Shown piece by piece: positions 10,240-19,512 of a stretch of 64,000 bases of DNA. The notes under the pieces were generated by a model. It ran no database searches and had not been told where the DNA came from. It worked only from the letters and a program-made list of their open reading frames with translations. This DNA comes from Psychrobium sp. MM17-31 (GTDB taxonomy: Bacteria > Pseudomonadota > Gammaproteobacteria > Enterobacterales > Psychrobiaceae). Within the stretch, counting starts at the first letter, position 1. Each line of letters begins with the position of its first letter. The stretch is taken from assembly GCF_022347785.1 (NCBI RefSeq), contig NZ_JAKRGA010000002.1:620001-684000 (forward strand), written 5' to 3'. The translations under genes and the position numbers were made by a program.

Positions 10240-11784
10240 ATGAACAATCCAACTTCATTTGGTGCGAGTACTGACGTATTTGGCCATCCGCGTGGTTTGC
10301 CTACGCTATTCTTCACAGAGATGTGGGAGCGCATGAGTTACTACGGTATGCGTGCACTTCTTGTACTCTTCATGACGACAGCAATGCAAGACGGTGGCTT
10401 AGGGATTACCGCTGCTAACGCTGCAGCTATCTATGGTTTATATACAGGTGCAGTATACTTTATGGGCCTTTCAGGTGGCTGGGTTGCCGACCGTTTGATT
10501 GGTAGCCAGAAAGCGATTTGGTACGGTGCTATCATTATTATGTGTGGCCACATCGTGCTTGCGGTGCCAACAGATGAAAGCTTCTTTGTAGGTTTAGTTC
10601 TAGTTGTTTTGGGTACTGGTTTGTTAAAACCAAATATCTCTGCATTAGTAGGCTTATTATACAAAGCAGGCGATCCACGCCGCGATGCAGGTTATTCAAT
10701 TTACTACATGGGCATTAACCTAGGCTCCGTGATCGGTAACCTTGTGTGTGGTTACTTAGCCGTATCTATGGGGTATCACTGGGCATTCGGCGCCGCTGCA
10801 GTAGGCATGGCTTTAGGTCTTCTATACTTCCGCACTAAGCTAGACAGCTTAGAAGGCCACGGTAGCGAAGCATCTGAGCCAATGACTCAATCTGCTGAAA
10901 AGAAAAGCTGGGGCGTTATCGCATTTATCATGGCAGGTATTGCAACTGTAACAGTTCTAGGTATTGCCGGCGTGATAACTTTTGATCCAGTAACTATTGC
11001 TGGTTACACAGCTGTTATCTTTACAATTATTTTCTTCCTTTACTTCGGTTACATATTTTTCTTAGGTCAATTAGATGAAACTGAGAAAAAAGGGATGCTT
11101 GCGTTATTCTTGATCTGTGTTGCTTCAACACTGTTCTGGTCAGGATTTGAGCAAGCTGGTTCTTCAATGAACTTATTTGCTCAAGATCACACCAACCGAA
11201 TGATTGGTAGCTTTGAAATTCCAACAGCTTGGTTCCAAGGTCTAAACTCTGTTTACATCATCGTATTATCACCGTTTATTGCAGCGCTTTGGATCAATTT
11301 AGGTAAGAAAGTTTACAATCCAACTTCTGGCATTAAGTGTGCAATTGGTCTGCTAATTATGGCATCTGGTTTCTTGGTGATGTTCTCAGCAGCGACTTAT
11401 GCAGCTCAAGGCATGAAGGTAGCACCGTACTGGTTAGTAGTTACCTATTTCCTACACAGTGTTGGTGAATTATGTCTAAGTCCTATCGCTTTAAGTGCGG
11501 TAAGTAAACTTTCGCCGAAGCGTTTCGCTGGTCAAATGATGGGCGTATTCGTACTAACCTACTCTATCGGTAACATCGTTGCTGGTTTATTGGCAACTGG
11601 CTACGATCCTAAGAACGTAAGTACGCTACCTGGTCTTTACTACGACATCGCAACAATTAGCTTAATTGCCGGTGCTGTTATTTTAGTATTAATGATTTTT
11701 GTAACTCAGAAATGGGAAAAAGCAGTTGAGACTGCAACAAACGATCAAAGTGAGCAAGAAGCTAAAGCAGCAACAGCTAGCTAA
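10240..11784 (+). CDS. Proton-dependent oligopeptide transporter (POT/PTR2, DtpA-like)
   Basis: Inner-membrane MFS transporter that imports di- and tripeptides with protons. Near the N-terminus FTEMWERMSYYGMRALL carries the conserved ExxER proton-coupling motif, and GYSIYYMGINLGS is the PTR2 family signature. At 514 aa with about 14 hydrophobic segments it matches DtpA/YdgR. ATG at 10240 follows AGGAAAC. It appears to be a single-gene unit closed by the hairpin at 11806. Confidence 0.94.
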   Translation: MNNPTSFGASTDVFGHPRGLPTLFFTEMWERMSYYGMRALLVLFMTTAMQDGGLGITAANAAAIYGLYTGAVYFMGLSGGWVADRLIGSQKAIWYGAIIIMCGHIVLAVPTDESFFVGLVLVVLGTGLLKPNISALVGLLYKAGDPRRDAGYSIYYMGINLGSVIGNLVCGYLAVSMGYHWAFGAAAVGMALGLLYFRTKLDSLEGHGSEASEPMTQSAEKKSWGVIAFIMAGIATVTVLGIAGVITFDPVTIAGYTAVIFTIIFFLYFGYIFFLGQLDETEKKGMLALFLICVASTLFWSGFEQAGSSMNLFAQDHTNRMIGSFEIPTAWFQGLNSVYIIVLSPFIAALWINLGKKVYNPTSGIKCAIGLLIMASGFLVMFSAATYAAQGMKVAPYWLVVTYFLHSVGELCLSPIALSAVSKLSPKRFAGQMMGVFVLTYSIGNIVAGLLATGYDPKNVSTLPGLYYDIATISLIAGAVILVLMIFVTQKWEKAVETATNDQSEQEAKAATAS

Positions 11785-11805
11785 CTTCTGAAACTCTCCA
11801 AAATA

Positions 11806-11838
11806 AAAGCCCCGTCAACATTGTTGGCGGGGCTTTTT
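11806..11838. terminator. Bidirectional rho-independent terminator between the POT gene and mlaA
   Basis: AGCCCCG and CGGGGCT form the stem, with CAA/TTG pairs near the loop. T5 follows on the plus strand and four T on the minus strand. It lies between two convergent genes. Confidence 0.9.
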
Positions 11839-11864
11839 AAATTTACAGTATTACAATGAGCTAA

Positions 11865-12665
11865 TTAATCATCTAAATCGTCATCAAAATCTTCGTCTAA
11901 CTCTTCTTCGACTGGCTTTGGTACTTCGCCATCATAAATATCGTGCAAGCGACTCTGGAAATAAGCCTCTTTTACAAATGCATACTGGTCAAGCGATGAA
12001 TTTAACACGCCTTCTTGCTCTATTAGCTGAGCGCGAACGTGAATTCCTTTAACTAATGTTAAGCCAAGGCTCTGCATCGTCGACATATCAGCTAGTGGAA
12101 AGTACAAATTATCCACTTGATCGCCAATTTCATTTCGCAATGTCGTTGGACCTAAGCCCGGTAGCATTAAGTATGGGCCAGCGTCGACACCATATACCGC
12201 CAATACTTCACCAAACTCATCTTCTTTCTTTGCTAAACCAATTTTTTCAGCAACATCGAATAGCCCGAACACCCCTGCGGTAGAATTTACTAAAAACCGC
12301 GCAAAAGCATTACCACTGTCTTCAACATTGCCTTGCAACGCGTTATTTACCATAGTAGATGGCTCTTCGAAGTTATTGGCAAAATTATAAATGCTCGTTT
12401 GCGCAGGCACTGGAATGTAATCGCGATAAGCAATTGCCACAGGCCTTGCGATATATTTATCTAGATAGTTTTGATTAAAATCCCACATCGCGCGGTTAAA
12501 CCCTTCCCAAGGATCAGAGCGCTCCGCATCAATCAACGTCACCGCTTCTTTTTCCTGCTCCGATGCTTCCTCGGCATTTACTGACGAAACAGTAAATAAC
12601 GAAGCACAAAGAGCTCCCACAATGGATAAGTGCCACCGTTTAAGCGGGCTGCGTTTTTTTTCCAT
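11865..12665 (-). CDS. mlaA: MlaA/VacJ-family outer-membrane lipid asymmetry protein
   Basis: MlaA removes mislocalised phospholipids from the outer leaflet of the outer membrane and hands them to MlaC. The family core is clear: DPWEGFNRAMWDFN, then NNFEEPSTMVNNALQG, RFLVNSTAGVFGLFDVA, and the glycine-rich GVDAGPYLMLPGLGPTT. The signal peptide (SIVGALCASLFTVSSVNA) has no lipobox with G/A/S before the only cysteine, so cleavage after VNA is more likely than lipidation. The C-terminus is strongly acidic. The start is ATG at 12665; a TTG one codon upstream is unlikely. The mlaFEDCB genes are not nearby. Confidence 0.92.
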   Translation of the reverse strand: MEKKRSPLKRWHLSIVGALCASLFTVSSVNAEEASEQEKEAVTLIDAERSDPWEGFNRAMWDFNQNYLDKYIARPVAIAYRDYIPVPAQTSIYNFANNFEEPSTMVNNALQGNVEDSGNAFARFLVNSTAGVFGLFDVAEKIGLAKKEDEFGEVLAVYGVDAGPYLMLPGLGPTTLRNEIGDQVDNLYFPLADMSTMQSLGLTLVKGIHVRAQLIEQEGVLNSSLDQYAFVKEAYFQSRLHDIYDGEVPKPVEEELDEDFDDDLDD

Positions 12666-12828
12666 CAATTATTCCTCAAAAACTATTCTTTAAAACTTAA
12701 TCGCTCAAGTATACCAGCACCTGCGCCGATACTTTACATATCATAATAACAGTAAGTGCTAAAACACATACGATCGATTACTATGGTAATTTCGATTATC
12801 GAACGACTTCAATTAATTACGGGCAATA

Positions 12829-15510
12829 ATGGCAGATATTCTCCCAAGTTCAACTCCCTCAAATTCTACGGCCGTTTCGGCGAGTAAAGAAGGACAAGTT
12901 GTATCTAATGTATCTGTCACTAAGCAGTCTGTAACTACAAGCGGAAACAATCATCAAACGATTCCTTCGCAGGTTATTGCTAAAAGCGAATCGCAAATAA
13001 CCCTAAGTATTCCAAATGCTAAACCGCTAGTACTCGATATCAGCCAACAACCAGAACTAGCACAACGCTTTGCTATTGGCGAAAAGGTCAACCTTGCGAT
13101 TATTAAAGATGACCGTAATGTTATCATTCAGCTTTCACCAGCTCCGACTAAAGCGACTGGTGAAGTAACAATTCCTGCCAGCGCACAATTGCTTGAAAAG
13201 CTAACGCAGCAAACTAGCTTGCCTGCGGATATTGAGCGCGTTAAAGCCCATTTGCAAAAACAAGGCGAAATAAACTTAGGCCAAGCACGGCGACTGCCCC
13301 AAGAGCAACTGCAGTTGCAAACAACAACTAACGTCACATTAAAAGCAGCTTTACCGGGCGTTAGCGCTCTACCGTTGAATACCACAATGCAAGCGAGCCT
13401 AGTGCTTAGTAAGGATAATCAACTATTAGTTCAATTGACTCCTAAGCAAAGGCTACAGCAGCCAACATCCTTGGTAATGCCACTGCGCCAAGTTGAAACT
13501 AAATTGCCGCTCCAACAGTTGCCAGTCACCAAGGTCAATAATTTAAGTGAGGTTATTGAGCCCGCAAAGCTCAGCAATGCCATCGAAAAAATGCAAACGG
13601 TGGATATGACGAAGCCACTTAATCAACTATGGCTTAGGCACCAACCTAGTGAACAAACTATCGCTAATCTTGGAAATCAACTCAAGCAATTAGCAAACTT
13701 CACTAATGAGCAAATCAAAGCTGAACTCAATAAGCCTAATCAGACGCAGATGACTGATAGTTCTGCGCCAAAACAACAGACAATACCGCCTGACGCTAAA
13801 CAGTTACCGATAAACACTCATCAGCAAACACCACAAGCTAATCAAATCAAACCATTAGCATTAAAAGAGCTCGTCAATCAACAAACGCAAGCGACTTTAG
13901 TTTCTAAAGACAGTGTTTCCAAAGGCAGTGAGCAAACAACTAAAGTCTCCAACGAAGTTGCGCCCACTCAACCACAAAATAATCAAACGACACGTTCTCA
14001 AACATCTAGTACCCAATTACAAGGCAATGATACGCAGGTAGCCAACAGCAAATTCGAATCAACGAATAAAGCTGAGTTAATCAACAAAGCATCACAAAAT
14101 GTGATGGCACAGTCAGATAAGTTTGTGGCCGACAAATCAATGCCACCTCAGCCAGCAACTGAGAAGCAACCATCGGAAAAACAAGCGTCAATTAATAGCG
14201 CTCAATTAACTCAGCAAATTAACGAGACATCTAAGCAATCAGCCGTAAGTAAAACGACACCGTCGGCATCAGAGCTACAACCATCACTTACCACAAATAA
14301 TGCTAAAGCATCTGAAAATGCACCTTTAGCTAAAGACGTAAGTTTTGCGCAAGATCTCAAACAAGCCACTGCACAACAGGCACTTCAATCTACTACGCAA
14401 CGTTCAACGCAACCACAACAAAGTGATACAGCCAATAATCAAGCCGCAACTAACAGCACTAAAGCATCGTCAGAATCACCAGCATCACAGCCGACTAAAG
14501 AAGCATCAGATAATACTCAGCCAACTAAAACAGAGCAGCCAGCAACAGCATCGGTGCCATTAAAAAAACTTAATGAACTTATCGGTTTACTCAAGGTATC
14601 ACAGCAATCTGCAATCAATAATCAAGCAGCAACATCCACAAACGATAATAAAACAGTTTCTCAATCATCTGCGATGCAGCAATCTCTTACGGATGATATT
14701 GAACAATCATTAAAGCCCAACAGTAAAATAGAGCTTGGCGCGATTAACGAATTGAAAAATTTATCGCAACGGGTACTGCAACAATTGCCAACGATGAATA
14801 GTCTCACTAATCCGCTACAACTAGCACAGGTGGTTGAGCAGTTTAGTCGTTTTGAGCCACTGAGCACCGCATCGGTTTCACTAACCAACCTAGGGCCACT
14901 AGCTAGTGCGCTTCACGTTATGCTCGGCGGTCGCCATATTGCCAATGGTCAATCACCATCACCGCAATTACTGAAACATCTAGGGCAACTCGTTAAACAA
15001 GGCAAACAACCAACGAGTCATTTAATGTCTGCCCTGCAAATGCTCGGTAACCTACAGAGCTTCAAGCCACTCGAAGAAGCACTCACCGGAATGAGCGCTA
15101 ACATTCAATTTTATCAATATCAAAACGCCGAGCAGCAACAAACCAATCAGAACTTATTCTATTTTAATGTGCCCACCAAAGAGCAGCATATACCTCAAAT
15201 CGAGGGTGAAATAGAGCGCGAGCATCAAGATGAGAAAACTGGCGAAAAATGCTGGCGTCTAACACTATTATTGCCTTGTGGCCAAACAGACAAAGTAAAA
15301 GTAAATGCCCTACTCACATCACAAGGAGTTGAATTGGACTTAACTTGTAATAATGCATCCTTACTAGAACGCGCCAATTTTTACTCGGGATTCTTAAGCG
15401 ACCGATTAGAAGCCTTAGGCTTTAACAATACCAACATCAATTGTACCGAAGGTGAAATTCCAACAACCTTGGTCAAACGCCCCAACCAACTTGTCGAGCT
15501 AATGATATGA
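12829..15510 (+). CDS. FliK-like hook-length control family protein, Q/S/T-rich
   Basis: Protein of 893 aa. A long low-complexity middle (about residues 250-590) is rich in Gln, Ser, Thr, Asn and Lys. The C-terminal region (about 700-893) resembles the FliK C-terminal domain, with WRLTLLLPCGQTDKVKVNALLTSQGVELDL. FliK-type proteins measure hook or needle length and switch export specificity by acting on the FlhB C-terminal domain. The next gene encodes a free-standing FlhB C-terminal domain and overlaps this stop by four bases, which supports the call. No flagellar structural gene is nearby, so its role in flagella is uncertain. Confidence 0.72.
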   Translation: MADILPSSTPSNSTAVSASKEGQVVSNVSVTKQSVTTSGNNHQTIPSQVIAKSESQITLSIPNAKPLVLDISQQPELAQRFAIGEKVNLAIIKDDRNVIIQLSPAPTKATGEVTIPASAQLLEKLTQQTSLPADIERVKAHLQKQGEINLGQARRLPQEQLQLQTTTNVTLKAALPGVSALPLNTTMQASLVLSKDNQLLVQLTPKQRLQQPTSLVMPLRQVETKLPLQQLPVTKVNNLSEVIEPAKLSNAIEKMQTVDMTKPLNQLWLRHQPSEQTIANLGNQLKQLANFTNEQIKAELNKPNQTQMTDSSAPKQQTIPPDAKQLPINTHQQTPQANQIKPLALKELVNQQTQATLVSKDSVSKGSEQTTKVSNEVAPTQPQNNQTTRSQTSSTQLQGNDTQVANSKFESTNKAELINKASQNVMAQSDKFVADKSMPPQPATEKQPSEKQASINSAQLTQQINETSKQSAVSKTTPSASELQPSLTTNNAKASENAPLAKDVSFAQDLKQATAQQALQSTTQRSTQPQQSDTANNQAATNSTKASSESPASQPTKEASDNTQPTKTEQPATASVPLKKLNELIGLLKVSQQSAINNQAATSTNDNKTVSQSSAMQQSLTDDIEQSLKPNSKIELGAINELKNLSQRVLQQLPTMNSLTNPLQLAQVVEQFSRFEPLSTASVSLTNLGPLASALHVMLGGRHIANGQSPSPQLLKHLGQLVKQGKQPTSHLMSALQMLGNLQSFKPLEEALTGMSANIQFYQYQNAEQQQTNQNLFYFNVPTKEQHIPQIEGEIEREHQDEKTGEKCWRLTLLLPCGQTDKVKVNALLTSQGVELDLTCNNASLLERANFYSGFLSDRLEALGFNNTNINCTEGEIPTTLVKRPNQLVELMI

Positions 15511-15821
15511 ATGAAAACAACGCTCCTAAAGAAAAACAGCTCGTCGCCCTCAAATACGACCAGCAATCGGCCCCCAAAGTTACCGCTAAAGCCTATGGTT
15601 CATTGGCAGAAGAGCTATTAGAAATAGCCAAAGAAAACAACGTCATGATCCACCAAGATCCTGCACTGAGCCAATTTTTACAGCGCCTAGACATGGGACA
15701 AGAGATCCCCAAAGAGCTCTATCTGATCATTGCCGAACTCATCGCCTTTGCCTTTGTACTCCAAGGTAAGTTTCCCGACAATTGGAAGAACATCCACAAT
15801 AAGGTCGACATCAAAAGTTAG
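15507..15821 (+). CDS. Free-standing FlhB C-terminal-domain protein (FhlB/EscU-like)
   Basis: Small cytoplasmic protein of 104 aa that aligns with the part of FlhB lying after the N|PTH autocleavage site. VALKYDQQSAPKVTAKAYG, ENNVMIHQDPALSQFL and MGQEIPKELYLIIAELIAFAF all match the conserved FlhB_CC sequence. It lacks the membrane domain and the NPTH motif itself, so it resembles a pre-cleaved switch domain. ATG at 15507 overlaps the FliK-like stop (ATGA), indicating coupled expression. Related paralogue pairs (YlqG/YlqH, FhlB) are known outside flagellar clusters; their function is unclear. Confidence 0.82.
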   Translation: MNENNAPKEKQLVALKYDQQSAPKVTAKAYGSLAEELLEIAKENNVMIHQDPALSQFLQRLDMGQEIPKELYLIIAELIAFAFVLQGKFPDNWKNIHNKVDIKS

Positions 15822-15873
15822 AGTCTTCAACTGCAACTAAGAGTCCTCAACTGCAACCAATTGAAGACTCTAA
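15818..15873. repeat. Inverted repeat enclosing an imperfect direct repeat
   Basis: The 13-base arms TTAGAGTCTTCAA (15818-15830) and TTGAAGACTCTAA (15861-15873) are perfect complements. Between and within them GAGTCTTCAACTGCAACTAA is repeated once with two changes. It lies between convergent genes and could act as a terminator-like hairpin, although no T-tract follows. Confidence 0.6.
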
Positions 15874-15905
15874 ACTACTACTTAGCTACAGGCTACCACA
15901 GGCCA

Positions 15906-17150
15906 CTATTGCTTATAATCCCACAACATGTTTTTAATCTGCCACCGTTTATCAAGCTTCACCAAATGTAAATATTCAATCCAATTGTCCGACACCATCT
16001 TGACCGTCGCCATATCGCGGTGTACATCCAAAATGGTTACTTCAACTGTCATTTCGGGAGGAAAACGGACCCCATTGAGATTCCAACTTTCAGCAAATTC
16101 CATCAGCTTTTCATAACTAGTTTGGCGCAATGTATGTTCACCGCTTGGCAATGGGAATAACGGAACGAAATGCTTGTGCAAATCTTGGTGAATGACCTCT
16201 TTCATTAGCTCAGGCTTACGGTTTTTTAACGCTTGCAAATAACTAAGCGACACGCGTTTTATTTCTGCTCGAGTATTACTTTTATCATCCGACTTAAAAG
16301 GATCGACAACTTGTAATGGCGTGCCATCAACCTCATACCGACTGGCTTTTTGATAATAACCTTGCTCGTCATAATGCTTGGTTGCATAGGCATATCCCCA
16401 TTGATTCTTCACCATTTCTCGCTGGTGATTAAAATATGAAAATTTAGTATGTCTACCGAGGTTATCGTAATCATCCTCATAATAGGCAACGCCGTCTTTA
16501 TTATTAGCAATGTTTAAATCGCCATCTAAATTGTAATGACGCTTAGGATTGCCCTGTTTGTCGTATTCAATGGCCGTATCAGCAAACTCAAAATAGGGTG
16601 ATAAAGGTTGTTTTTCCCCTTTTAAATTGTAACGACGTTCAACGACCCAATTATCCTTTTGCTGCCACTTGTACTCAGCGATATTCCAACGTGACTCAAC
16701 TGCTTTATTCGAATCATTGAAGAAATTTAACTGATAAATAAAGCCATCGGCATCGACTTTAAATACCTCTTTATGGACTCCGCGAATGTTCATCATCGGT
16801 TTATTGTTAACATCGAAATATTCACGAGTTTGCAAACCATTGCCGTAGCTTATTTTCACAAACTTTGTACCAAAGCTCGTCAATGGATGGCGGCGAGGAT
16901 TGCCATAACTGTTGTTTTCAATCTCCGACAGTCGACCATTAGCATCGTAATGAAAAATATAATGAGGTTGTGACTGTGCCTTTTTCGCCGACATTGGAAA
17001 GATCCCTTTGATCTCAGCATGAAGGGAAACGTGGTTATACCTAAGTGAAGCGAAATACTCTGAATCTTTAGCGCTAGCAATATTACTTATCGCTGTTAGC
17101 GCTATTAGAACTAAATAAAGTGCATTTCTCGTTATCTTTGTTACATACAT
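15906..17150 (-). CDS. Secreted protein with RHS-like strand repeats and NTF2-like C-terminus
   Basis: Protein of 414 aa with a clear signal peptide ending in NIASA. Residues about 60-290 hold irregular repeats of the type YD..G....Y.N..G (FHYDANGRLSEIEN, IEYDKQGNPKRHYNLDGD, DDYDNLGRHTKFSYF, KHYDEQGYYQKASRYEVDG), reminiscent of YD/RHS or MORN-like strands. The last 125 residues look like an NTF2/lumazine-binding fold (VSLSYLQALKNRKPELMKEVIHQDL to LVKLDKRWQIKNMLWDY). No catalytic motif was seen. It is divergent from the winged-helix/propeller regulator across a 191-bp gap and may be its target. The function is unknown. Confidence 0.75.
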   Translation of the reverse strand: MYVTKITRNALYLVLIALTAISNIASAKDSEYFASLRYNHVSLHAEIKGIFPMSAKKAQSQPHYIFHYDANGRLSEIENNSYGNPRRHPLTSFGTKFVKISYGNGLQTREYFDVNNKPMMNIRGVHKEVFKVDADGFIYQLNFFNDSNKAVESRWNIAEYKWQQKDNWVVERRYNLKGEKQPLSPYFEFADTAIEYDKQGNPKRHYNLDGDLNIANNKDGVAYYEDDYDNLGRHTKFSYFNHQREMVKNQWGYAYATKHYDEQGYYQKASRYEVDGTPLQVVDPFKSDDKSNTRAEIKRVSLSYLQALKNRKPELMKEVIHQDLHKHFVPLFPLPSGEHTLRQTSYEKLMEFAESWNLNGVRFPPEMTVEVTILDVHRDMATVKMVSDNWIEYLHLVKLDKRWQIKNMLWDYKQ

Positions 17151-17238
17151 CGTCTATTCCTTGTTGTTTAAAGCCATAACACTTTGCGATATTGATTTGC
17201 TAAAGTTGTGAAAAGACAGGGAAAAAACATGTAGAAAA

Positions 17239-17252
17239 GGTGAATTTTCACC
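17239..17252. promoter_or_regulatory. Palindrome in the divergent promoter region
   Basis: GGTGAATTTTCACC is a perfect 14-bp palindrome midway between the secreted-protein gene (15906-17150) and the regulator gene (17342). It is a candidate operator for the adjacent winged-helix protein. This is inference from position and symmetry only. Confidence 0.4.
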
Positions 17253-17341
17253 ATTTACCAACCAATTGTATAAAAACAATACACTTTAGGGTTTAATCCT
17301 GAGGTTATTGTAGTCAGAATATAAAAATTGAGAATTACTGG

Positions 17342-19438
17342 ATGTCTTTCGCCGTGTATAAGATTGGCAATTTCAAACTCGACAAGAAAAATGCTCGTTT
17401 ATTTCAATGTGACGTTGAGATAACAGTAGAGCCTAAACTCTACCAATTACTATTACTCTTCGTCGACAATCCAGAGACCATCATCTCCAGAGATATGATT
17501 ATTGATTCGCTCTGGGACGGTAGGTACGTCACCGATAATGCCATCAATAAACAAGTTGCCAATCTGCGAAAGTTACTCAATGACAACCCAAAACAACCAG
17601 AATACATTCAAACGGTTCCCAAATTAGGTTATCGATTAATTTGTTCAATCGAAACACTAACGCCCGCACCAGTTCATTCAAGAAACGCTCCTATAACGAC
17701 TAATCCTATATCTCGAGTTTGGTGGTTAGCAGCTTCAATATTAATAATAGTAATTTTAAAGACACTTTGGCCTTCACATTCCCCAACTCAACTCATCAAC
17801 ACAAAAACTCAGGAATTAACTCGTCAAACGGGAATTGAACATTCGCCAAGGCAAATTATCGGTACTGATTCCATTGTGTTTTTACGGCAGCAATTAGGCC
17901 AATCAGACACTCATCTATGGAGCAAAGATCTAATCGAAAATGATCAAACTAAGATTGAATTAAACGGCCACGTGATTTCACGAATTATTACCGTCCACAA
18001 AGAGCAAGATGCTTTAGCGCGGATTATGTTTTTAGAAAATAAAGGTCCGGATTGTAATGTTTTTCAAAGCAGCATCAATATTGACAATCAATTAAGCGAT
18101 TCGACTAGACTATTTAATTGTAACGGCCAACGAATTAACGACATAGCATTAAGTCCCAACAAAAAAACACTGTTCTACACCGCCTCATCACGCAACTCCC
18201 CAGAAAGTCAGCTTTACAGCTATGATATCGATTTACAACTACATGAATTACTGCGTCAGCCAGATCCTGTAGGGCGTGGTAATCACGCGTTAGATATTTC
18301 CCCCGACGGGGAAAAATTGCTGTTGATGAGTAGTGATGCGCAAAGAAAAACAACATTACACACCCTCAATTTGACTTCAAATAAGCTCAGTCGTCACAAA
18401 ACATTCAACTATTATGTCGACGAAGCAATTTGGGATCATAACTCACAAGGAATTTACTATTTTGCCGCACCGCCATCACATCAAATAATTCACTCAGATT
18501 TAGACGGTGAAGACACCAACACAGTCGTCAGCGCTTCAGATTATCTTGCTAGAAATTTGTCTCGTCTTAACAAGCAAGATCTTTTATTTTCGACTCGTAG
18601 AAACAATTTCAACAACTTGTGGCTGAATCAAGGTAATGCACTGCTCACCGATAATTCTTCGGTTTACGATATTATCCCGAGCCTCTTTCACCAAGATAAT
18701 AACTATTTGTTCATTTCAAAACGAAGCGGTAAAAGCGAACTATATCTCACCGATTTGAACACATCGAATACAACCCTACTTTCTAACTTTGACGATTACC
18801 ATTCGTTCCGATATTTAGAATTATCACCGGATGATAATCAGCTGCTGCTTTCAGACCACAACTGTGTGTGGAATATTCTCGTCCCTACACTTTTATCTTC
18901 ACCATCCAAGATCAACCTCTCTGATATGACAGAATCATTCTGCAGCCCAGCAACGATTACTGGGTTAGGATGGCTTAACCACAATACTTTTTACGTTGCC
19001 ACAGCAGATAAAGCACATCCGATGAAATTTTTTACGATAACGAATGACAGCATCAAATTAACTCAAATTGAAGATATCGAAAACTGGCACTATTTGATTA
19101 GCGATCACTACACTCAGCAAATATTTCTCGTCGATAAAGTATCAAGAAAAATATCAACTGCAGCGAATTTTAAACAATGGCAAACAGGAGAATCAGCGAC
19201 TGAAACTGGACTCATTTTGCCCAAAGGGGCCTTTCATCCAAAGGTATCACAAGGCATGCTTTACTATGTCACCAGAGATAACAAAGGCTTCAAACTTAAC
19301 TGGCAAACACTAAAAGCTCCCTACTCAAAAGGAGAGTTAGCATTAGCTGGCTATTACCTCTACGATAGCGCTAAATCAGGCACAATTGTAAGCCAACTCG
19401 TCTCTATCGAAGGAGATATTCACAGGGCGCTTAGGTAA
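17342..19438 (+). CDS. Membrane-bound winged-helix regulator with periplasmic TolB-like propeller
   Basis: CadC/ToxR-like architecture in 698 aa. Residues 1-103 form an OmpR/PhoB-type winged helix (DAELI-like segment EPKLYQLLLLFVDNPETIISRD, then NAINKQVANLRKLLND and TVPKLGYRLI). A single membrane helix lies at about 126-143. The rest is a large periplasmic region with repeated SPD/SPN-type blades (LSPNKKTLFYTA, ISPDGEKLLLMS, LSPDDNQLLLSD) typical of TolB/WD40-like propellers. It probably senses a periplasmic signal and controls nearby genes; the divergent secreted protein is the best candidate. ATG at 17342 was chosen, and no clear Shine-Dalgarno is seen. Confidence 0.85.
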   Translation: MSFAVYKIGNFKLDKKNARLFQCDVEITVEPKLYQLLLLFVDNPETIISRDMIIDSLWDGRYVTDNAINKQVANLRKLLNDNPKQPEYIQTVPKLGYRLICSIETLTPAPVHSRNAPITTNPISRVWWLAASILIIVILKTLWPSHSPTQLINTKTQELTRQTGIEHSPRQIIGTDSIVFLRQQLGQSDTHLWSKDLIENDQTKIELNGHVISRIITVHKEQDALARIMFLENKGPDCNVFQSSINIDNQLSDSTRLFNCNGQRINDIALSPNKKTLFYTASSRNSPESQLYSYDIDLQLHELLRQPDPVGRGNHALDISPDGEKLLLMSSDAQRKTTLHTLNLTSNKLSRHKTFNYYVDEAIWDHNSQGIYYFAAPPSHQIIHSDLDGEDTNTVVSASDYLARNLSRLNKQDLLFSTRRNNFNNLWLNQGNALLTDNSSVYDIIPSLFHQDNNYLFISKRSGKSELYLTDLNTSNTTLLSNFDDYHSFRYLELSPDDNQLLLSDHNCVWNILVPTLLSSPSKINLSDMTESFCSPATITGLGWLNHNTFYVATADKAHPMKFFTITNDSIKLTQIEDIENWHYLISDHYTQQIFLVDKVSRKISTAANFKQWQTGESATETGLILPKGAFHPKVSQGMLYYVTRDNKGFKLNWQTLKAPYSKGELALAGYYLYDSAKSGTIVSQLVSIEGDIHRALR

Positions 19439-19445
19439 TTTGCTC

Positions 19446-19482
19446 GCGCGCTAATTTTACTATATCCTAGCGCGCCTTTTTT
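19446..19482 (+). terminator. Rho-independent terminator after the propeller regulator
   Basis: GCGCGCTA (19446-19453) pairs with TAGCGCGC (19468-19475), followed by C and T6. The loop is AT-rich. It separates the regulator from yegD. Confidence 0.85.
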
Positions 19483-19512
19483 CTGGCACCTTTTTCTTCA
19501 CAGGAATTCATC

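Noticed and set aside
14345-14563. 72-aa plus-strand frame within the FliK-like gene
   Set aside because: Out-of-frame product of the Gln/Asn-rich low-complexity region.
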